64,000 bases of DNA from Chloroflexi bacterium UBA6077 (GTDB taxonomy: Bacteria > Chloroflexota > UBA6077): contig DIXP01000039.1 of the NCBI GenBank assembly GCA_002436065.1, forward strand, positions 1 to 64,000, in the 5' to 3' direction. A model generated the notes under the pieces. The model was not told the origin of the DNA, did not search any database, and saw nothing but the letters and a program-made list of their open reading frames with translations. This document shows positions 58,932-64,000 of the stretch, piece by piece (the first letter of the stretch is position 1; each line of letters opens with the position of its first letter). The position numbers were made by a program, and so were the translations under genes.

Positions 58932-60530
58932 CTATTCGAACTCCAGGAACGGCTTCTCGATATCCACCATGGCGTTGACGATCAGTTCCACCAGCCCGCC
59001 GTAGTGGATGTTGTACTTCTCCGCGAGCTTGTGGTAGGCGATCAACTCCCTCGTCTGGCCCTTGCAGTTGGAGCATGGGGCGCAGATGTACTTGGGTTCG
59101 GGGGATTTCAGCTCGTCCTTGAATGCGTTCAGGTACTGCTTCACCTTCATCCTACCGGAGACGGAGTTGCGCCACTCGGGGAAGTTGAGGCCCTGCATGA
59201 TGGCGAAACCCGAACCGCCGCCACAGCAGTAGTTGTCCACGCCGTGCGGGGTCATCTCGCGGAACTTCGGGGCGATCTTGCGGAGTACCCTTCGCTGGGG
59301 CTCCACGATGCCCATTAGCCGGACCACGTTGCACGGGTCGTGCAGGGTGACCGGAAAGTCGTTGCGGGAGGGATCAAGCTTCAACTTGCCGCTCGCGACG
59401 ATCTCGTCCAGAAGGGTGAGGCAGCTTTCCCGAGGTATGTTGTATTCCCCAGTGAAGATGCGGTCAGCTATGACGGTGAGCGCCTTGTGGGCGTGCCCGC
59501 ACTCGCCTACGACGATCTTCTTTACCTTCAGTTTCTTGGCGATCTCAGCGTGCTTCAGGGCAACTCGGGCGAACTGGACGTCGTCGTACCAGAGGCCATA
59601 GTTCACGCCGTCGTAGCCGACCAGCTCGCTCGATAGGGTGTAGCTGATGCCAGCCGCCTCGAAGATAATGGCGAACGCCTCGGGGTTCTCGGGCCACGCC
59701 ATGAACTCCCCGGCGTTGTGGATGAGCAGGATGTCCGCGCCCTCCTTGTCCACCGGCCACTTGAAGTCCATCCCCGTCCGTTCCTTGACCTCGTCCTCCA
59801 TGAACTCTATGTTGTCCAGGAGTGCCGGTGGGGTCATGCCGGTGGTTGAGCCTGACTTCAGTTGCAGCACGGAGCCCGATTGGTGAAGCTCCTTGGGGGC
59901 GATGCCCATCTCCTGGCTGAACAGCTTGCGTATCTCGCGACTGATAAGCGCGTTGTCGACGCCGATGGGGCAGGTTTGAGCGCAGCGCCGGCACAGGTTG
60001 CAGCGGTAGGATAGCTCACCCAGCCGAATCACTGCCTCCCAGGTAAGGTTGATGTCGGACCTGGTCAGCTTGGCCTTCAGCTTGCCGCCAGGGGTAGTGT
60101 ACTTGCGGATGAGGCGACGAAGGATCTCAGCCCGATAGGTTGGGCGGTAGATCTCCTGGCAGCCACTGCCCTCGTAGACGTGGCAGGAATCCGAGCAGGT
60201 CTGGCAGCGTGCGCAGTTCTCCAGGGAGAGCATCAGCGGCTGCCAGAAGGCCCAGTTGCTGTCCTTGGATTGCAGGTTGACCAGCCCCTGGAGAAACTTC
60301 TGCACAAGCTGCTCCTTCTCGGCTGCGGTCTTGGGTCTCGGGAACATCAGTGCGGTGTAGCCGTCCAGGCTGGTCTCAAGGTTGGTCCGCTTGTCCTCGG
60401 CCAACGGTTTGAATGGCGGGTTGTCCTGGCCATCAGGGTGAGGCAGCGGCATAAGCTCCTCAGGCGTTAGCTGCACCAGCGGCTCGGCTGGCTTGCTGAT
60501 ATCCTCAACTTTGGGCTGATAGCTGCCCAT
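58932..60530 (-). CDS. DsrK/HdrD/TmcB-like iron-sulfur protein
   Basis: 532 residues from ATG 60530; the frame is open to 60671 but that overlaps the membrane gene upstream. Ferredoxin motifs CARCQTCSDSCHVYEGSG and CNLCRRCAQTCPIGVD, then CCG-type catalytic elements VGECGHAHKA, LHDPCNVVRLMG, NYCCGGGSGFA and CAPCSNCKGQ. It keeps a fuller second CCG motif than dsrK at 54207 and the two are clearly paralogous. Together with its cytochrome b partner it forms a two-subunit menaquinone:thiol-disulfide module like TmcBC or HdrDE. The substrate may be DsrC or another disulfide. Confidence 0.85.
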   Translation of the reverse strand: MGSYQPKVEDISKPAEPLVQLTPEELMPLPHPDGQDNPPFKPLAEDKRTNLETSLDGYTALMFPRPKTAAEKEQLVQKFLQGLVNLQSKDSNWAFWQPLMLSLENCARCQTCSDSCHVYEGSGCQEIYRPTYRAEILRRLIRKYTTPGGKLKAKLTRSDINLTWEAVIRLGELSYRCNLCRRCAQTCPIGVDNALISREIRKLFSQEMGIAPKELHQSGSVLQLKSGSTTGMTPPALLDNIEFMEDEVKERTGMDFKWPVDKEGADILLIHNAGEFMAWPENPEAFAIIFEAAGISYTLSSELVGYDGVNYGLWYDDVQFARVALKHAEIAKKLKVKKIVVGECGHAHKALTVIADRIFTGEYNIPRESCLTLLDEIVASGKLKLDPSRNDFPVTLHDPCNVVRLMGIVEPQRRVLRKIAPKFREMTPHGVDNYCCGGGSGFAIMQGLNFPEWRNSVSGRMKVKQYLNAFKDELKSPEPKYICAPCSNCKGQTRELIAYHKLAEKYNIHYGGLVELIVNAMVDIEKPFLEFE

Positions 60531-61441
60531 TATTGCTTCACCTCCGTGGCGGTCTCTGCCCAGCTCTTGTCTGAGTGGATGTGGGATGCAGACCAGCCGA
60601 CGGGTCTGGTGAGGTTCGCCAGTATCTTTGCTTGCATCTCGGGTTCGTTCATGTTGGGCGTATCGTCCCATCTCACCGTATGATAGGTGAAGTACTTCGC
60701 CACGAAGTGGGTCATGTGGGTAAATGGCAGATAGATCATGAAGATCGATGCCAGGACCAGCTCGGCGGCGACGGCTGGATGAACTGCGGCTTGAGGGTTG
60801 AAGGTCAGGGCGCCGCGAATGAACTCGCGCAAGAGGGAGAACGAATTGTCGGCTGTCAACCAGGCGTACCCGGCGCCGAGGAAGGCTGCGAGGATCACGA
60901 TGAGGTTCAGGTAGTCCGAGAGGCTGCTCATCCGGCTGAGGTTGGGGTTCGTGAACCTACGCCACAGCAGGGAGGCGGCCCCGAAGGTGGCCAGCGTCAG
61001 TCCGATGCCCCCTACGATGACTGTGAGCCCCTGTAGCACTCCCCAGAGGGGAGAGGCAGTGCCCAGTGCCCCTTCGAGAGGCACACCCAATACCAGCAGC
61101 CCTACGAGCCCAAAGAGCATATAGATTCCGAAGTGGAAGGGGAAGGATGCGTACCATTGGGAGCGGTTGTGGTGCCAGAGGCTGCGGATCAGCAGCATTT
61201 CCTCCAGCATCGCCTTGACTTCACCGACGAAATCGCTCTCACGTGGCTTGGTCCACCAGTCGACTTCCTCCAAGTACGATCCCCCGTAGTGGCTCTTGCC
61301 CTTCTCGTGGGGCACGGGATACAGCTCCCACCGTAGGTGCATAGGCGCTCGCGCGTATTTGAGGGCCTTCATGACCACTCCAGCGGCGAACACCAGCACT
61401 GCAAGATAGGTTAGCGCCAGCAGCAGCGATGGTCCACCCAT
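60530..61441 (-). CDS. DsrM/TmcC/NarI-like cytochrome b membrane subunit
   Basis: 303 residues. It begins with a membrane segment LLALTYLAVLVFAAGVVM, a ~75-residue hydrophilic loop, then about five helices including FPFHFGIYMLFGLVGLLVLG and LVLASIFMIYLPFTHMTHFV. Histidines in WHHNRSQ, FPFHFGIY and THMTHF are placed as haem b ligands of the NarI family. The stop overlaps the start of the iron-sulfur partner by one base. It would link the quinone pool to that protein. The N-terminal hydrophilic loop is longer than in dsrM at 53184. Confidence 0.82.
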   Translation of the reverse strand: MGGPSLLLALTYLAVLVFAAGVVMKALKYARAPMHLRWELYPVPHEKGKSHYGGSYLEEVDWWTKPRESDFVGEVKAMLEEMLLIRSLWHHNRSQWYASFPFHFGIYMLFGLVGLLVLGVPLEGALGTASPLWGVLQGLTVIVGGIGLTLATFGAASLLWRRFTNPNLSRMSSLSDYLNLIVILAAFLGAGYAWLTADNSFSLLREFIRGALTFNPQAAVHPAVAAELVLASIFMIYLPFTHMTHFVAKYFTYHTVRWDDTPNMNEPEMQAKILANLTRPVGWSASHIHSDKSWAETATEVKQ

Positions 61442-61745
61442 TAGACAATAACCTCCGATGCCTGTTTCCGGTGACTACGGCCACTACTGGCCAAAGTAGC
61501 CGTACCTTACACGCAGTATATTGATGGTTGCTCTGGTTGTCCACCCTATGTTTGTTGCTTCCCAGACCTGCAGATGCCCTATATGCGAAAGAACCAGGTG
61601 TGGCTGGTCTACGCGCGACGTTGGGAGCGATGGCATCCCCTGGAACTGCATCAACTTAGATTGATGCGACAAAACCTGTGCTATACTTGAGATGAACTCA
61701 TGGATAATGATGTCCAAGGGCTAATGACGTCCTGTGGAGGGTGCG
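61442..61745. other. Divergent intergenic region
   Basis: About 300 bases between the second dsrMK-like pair and coaX, with no gene. TATACT at 61682-61687 with TTGATG at 61661-61666 (15-base spacer) is a weak candidate promoter for coaX. GTGGAGGG at 61734-61741 is the coaX ribosome site. Confidence 0.4.
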
Positions 61746-62540
61746 ATGGCGCTCGATGGAGGGGCAAAGCCGCTGCTGCTGGCCGTAGACGTGGGTAACA
61801 CCAACACAGTGGTTGGGGTCTTCCGCGATGATGAATTGGTTGCGGATTGGCGACTCGCGACCGACGCTCACACCATGCCCGACGAGTACGCAGTCCTCAT
61901 CGCCGGCCTTCTGTCCTTCCAGGGACTCGCCATGGGTGACATCAAGGCGGCGATCATCGGCAGCGGCGTGCCCAAGGTGACCGCTAACTTCCAGGAGATG
62001 CTGGAGAAGTACGCGAAGCTGAAGCCGCTCGTGGTTGGTCACGGGATTGAGACAGGGGTGCGGGTGGTCATTGAGAACCCCACCCAGGTGGGCGCCGACC
62101 GCATCGCCAACTCCCTGGCTGCCTACCGATTGTATGGCGGCCCGGCCATTGTCGTGGACCTGGGCACGGCCACCACCTTCGACGTGGTCTCCTCTAGGGG
62201 GGAGTTCATTGGTGGCGTAATCGCCCCTGGAATGCTCACTTCCGTCGAGGCGCTGGCCCGCTTCACTGCCAAACTACCTAGGGTGGAGATGGTGAGGCCG
62301 CCTCGAGTGATGGGCACCGACACCCTCAGCGCCATGCAGTCCGGGACAATACTGGGCCACGCGGCGATGGTGGAGGGGATGCTCCGGCGGTTATTGGAAG
62401 AGATGGAGGGCGCGCCCCACATCATCGCCACCGGTGGGTTCTGCGAGGTCATTGCTAATGAGGTGTCTCTGGTTCACACAGTGGACAAGAACCTCACCCT
62501 CAAGGGTCTCCAGATCATGTACGATCTCAACGCGAAGTGA
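61746..62540 (+). CDS. coaX: Type III pantothenate kinase CoaX
   Basis: 264 residues from ATG 61746. First enzyme of CoA synthesis: phosphorylates pantothenate. Motifs: LLLAVDVGNTNTVVGVF (phosphate 1), IENPTQVGADRIANSLAAY, VVDLGTATTFDVV (phosphate 2) and GGVIAPGML. Length is standard. The GTG at 61734 in the same frame is within the ribosome site and was not used. Followed by coaBC, so steps one to three of CoA synthesis are adjacent. Confidence 0.95.
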   Translation: MALDGGAKPLLLAVDVGNTNTVVGVFRDDELVADWRLATDAHTMPDEYAVLIAGLLSFQGLAMGDIKAAIIGSGVPKVTANFQEMLEKYAKLKPLVVGHGIETGVRVVIENPTQVGADRIANSLAAYRLYGGPAIVVDLGTATTFDVVSSRGEFIGGVIAPGMLTSVEALARFTAKLPRVEMVRPPRVMGTDTLSAMQSGTILGHAAMVEGMLRRLLEEMEGAPHIIATGGFCEVIANEVSLVHTVDKNLTLKGLQIMYDLNAK

Positions 62541-62743
62541 TGAGTACTGAGTGAAGTCCCCTTCCTCCGGCCGCTGCCTCTCTTCTCGAGGCAGGCGAAA
62601 GAAACCCCCTTCTTTCTTCTTTGGGAGAGGGTCGGGGTGATGGGCGGTTGGGCGGTCTCTCGAATTGCTCCTCACTCGTGAACGTGTCAGAGGGTACGTT
62701 CCGCCTATCCAATTGGGAGAGGGGATACGGAGGTCTCAACTAC
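62541..62743. repeat. Spacer with degenerate repeat pieces
   Basis: About 200 bases between coaX and coaBC. They hold a hairpin-like AGAAACCCCCTTCTTTCTTCT tract and GGGAGAGGGTCGGGGTGATGGG (62621-62641 region), a diverged piece of the 24293-24388 repeat. CGGAGGTC at 62728-62735 is the coaBC ribosome site. Confidence 0.45.
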
Positions 62744-63967
62744 ATGTTAGCTGGAAAGAGGATTGTCCTGGGTGTCACCGGCAGCATCGCCGCCTACAAG
62801 GCGGCGATGCTCACGAGCAGCTTGACCCAGGCAGGGGCGCAGGTTGATGTGGTCATGACGGAATCAGCCACCAAGCTGATTGCCCCGCTCACCTTCCAGA
62901 GCCTGACCAAGCGACCGGTGCACGTCGACATGTTCCGGTTGCTGGATCAGACAGACATCGCCCACGTTTCCCTTGGGGTGTCGGCCGACCTGATAGCCGT
63001 CGTCCCCGCCACGGCCAACACCATCGCGAAGATGGCGATGGGGATTGCCGATAACCTCCTCACCACAACCGTCTTGGCGGCGCGCTGCCCCATCGTGGTG
63101 GCACCTGCCATGGATGCTGAGATGTATGAGAACCCCGCTACCCAGGAAAACGTGGCCAAGCTGCGGGACCGGGGTGCGGTGGTGGTGGAGCCGGGATATG
63201 GCAGGCTGGCCTCCGGCCTCGTGGGCCGTGGTAGGCTGGCCGATGTCGAGGAGATCCTGGGGCGTATTCGCTGGGTGGTTGGGCAGAAGGGCGACCTGGC
63301 AGGTGCGAGCTTGCTCATCACCGCGGGGGGGACTCAGGAGCCACTGGATCCGGTGCGAATCATCACGAACCGCTCTTCTGGGAAGATGGGCTACTCCCTG
63401 GCGGAAGCCGCGCTGGACAGGGGAGCCAGGGTCACGCTGGTGTCGGCTCCGACAGGGCTGAAACCCCCGCCAGGGGTGGAATACGTCCCGGTGGTAACCG
63501 CTGAAGACATGTGCGAGGCTGTCCTTGCCAAGCAGACCCATGCGGATGTGTTGATCATGGCGGCCGCGGTTTCCGACTATCGCATGGATCAAGTGGCGAC
63601 CCAGAAGATCAAGCGAAAGGACAGAGAGCTACAGCTCGCCTTGGTGCCGAACCCGGACATCCTGGTGGAGTCCATGAAGGCACTGAGGGGTGCGCGGAAC
63701 CCCGTCCGGGTGGGATTTGCCCTCGAGAGCCAGAAGCTGGAGGAGGGTGCCCGAGACAAGCTCGCGCGCAAGAAGTTGGATCTGATAGTCGCCAACAGCG
63801 TCAGTGCGGCGGGAGGTGTCTTCGGCAGCGATCAGAACGAGGTTGTCATGTTCGATGCCTCCGGAGGGCGAACAGATGTGCCTCAGGCTCCGAAGATACA
63901 GGTGGCGCACCGGATTCTCGACCGTGTGGTCGAGCTGCTGAGCCGAAGGGGTTGCGAACAGGTCTAG
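62744..63967 (+). CDS. coaBC: Bifunctional phosphopantothenoylcysteine decarboxylase/synthetase
   Basis: 407 residues from ATG 62744. It joins cysteine to 4'-phosphopantothenate and decarboxylates it. CoaC half (1-180): GVTGSIAAYKAAML (FMN binding), catalytic His in DIAHVSLG and the substrate loop APAMDAEMYENPATQ, where the commoner PAMN reads PAMD. CoaB half: ITAGGTQEPLDPVRIITNRS, SSGKMGYSLAEAAL and AAAVSDYRMDQVATQKIKR. The frame is open upstream to 62621 but only repeat sequence is there. Confidence 0.95.
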   Translation: MLAGKRIVLGVTGSIAAYKAAMLTSSLTQAGAQVDVVMTESATKLIAPLTFQSLTKRPVHVDMFRLLDQTDIAHVSLGVSADLIAVVPATANTIAKMAMGIADNLLTTTVLAARCPIVVAPAMDAEMYENPATQENVAKLRDRGAVVVEPGYGRLASGLVGRGRLADVEEILGRIRWVVGQKGDLAGASLLITAGGTQEPLDPVRIITNRSSGKMGYSLAEAALDRGARVTLVSAPTGLKPPPGVEYVPVVTAEDMCEAVLAKQTHADVLIMAAAVSDYRMDQVATQKIKRKDRELQLALVPNPDILVESMKALRGARNPVRVGFALESQKLEEGARDKLARKKLDLIVANSVSAAGGVFGSDQNEVVMFDASGGRTDVPQAPKIQVAHRILDRVVELLSRRGCEQV

Positions 63968-63973
63968 ATCGGC

Positions 63974-63999
63974 TTCCACGCGGTTTCAAGCGCGTGGAA
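63974..63999 (+). terminator. Hairpin after coaBC
   Basis: TTCCACGCG (63974-63982) and CGCGTGGAA (63991-63999) pair around an eight-base loop. The window ends before a T run could be checked. Confidence 0.55.
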
Positions 64000-64000
64000 C

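Overview
The window reads as a high-GC bacterial chromosome segment. The gene complement fits a Chloroflexota genome, possibly a dsr-bearing Dehalococcoidia-like anaerobe: a CbpA-type DnaJ with HspR and ClpB in one operon, a bacterial NrpR-like regulator, a CysO/JAMM-type sulfur carrier system, DUF2085 and DUF1257/DUF2997 proteins, frequent TTG/GTG starts, and many dispersed intergenic hairpins. That assignment is inference; no rRNA or tRNA gene was seen to settle it. Physiology is clearer. The right third encodes a complete reductive-type dissimilatory sulfite reductase system, so the host is most likely an anaerobic sulfite or sulfate reducer. Sat, AprAB and QmoABC are not in the window.

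Layout. 1-660: 3' end of a group II intron sitting inside a VanX-type dipeptidase gene. 660-2984: OmpR-type two-component pair. 2981-5515: accessory ground with DUF1257/DUF2997 genes, a broken radical-SAM gene, a RES/Xre toxin-antitoxin pair and a transposase remnant. 6.2-8.1 kb: membrane glycosyltransferase-like protein and an unknown gene. 8.5-12.7 kb: a collapsed type I restriction-modification locus around an intact YhcG-type nuclease gene. 12.8-21.5 kb: flavodoxin-fold oxidoreductase, GlgX, BlaI-type repressor, DinB, a secreted glycoside hydrolase with two C-terminal binding modules, and a DUF2085 membrane protein. 21.6-26.4 kb: heat-shock block (cbpA-hspR-clpB divergent from hsp20), both promoters carrying HAIR-like operators. 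26.6-35.7 kb: sulfur-transfer block (NIL protein, sulfur carrier, homocysteine methyltransferase, ThiF-type E1, Rrf2 regulator, JAMM protease, cysteine synthase, MnmA, LarE, a probable selenoprotein of the C_GCAxxG_C_C family, QueG). 35.7-44.5 kb: peptidase, NrpR-like regulator, two hotdog proteins, CoA transferase and a TctCBA transporter. 44.6-46.6 kb: EF-G. 47-49.3 kb: NarX/NarL-type two-component pair. 49.9-58.9 kb: dsrABD, an RsbRD-domain gene, dsrMKJOP, dsrC and a ferredoxin. 58.9-61.4 kb: a second dsrMK-like pair on the opposite strand. 61.7-64 kb: coaX and coaBC.

How it fits together. DsrAB with DsrC and the DsrMKJOP membrane complex would reduce sulfite to sulfide and couple that to quinone or periplasmic electrons. 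The 26.6-35.7 kb block looks built to use sulfide: a ubiquitin-like carrier is adenylated by the E1 enzyme, could be matured by the JAMM protease, and could hand sulfur to cysteine or homocysteine, with MnmA and LarE as further sulfur-transfer enzymes. The most unusual single item is the gene at 34155-34610. An in-frame TGA replaces the family's first conserved cysteine and is followed at the right distance by a bacterial SECIS-like hairpin.
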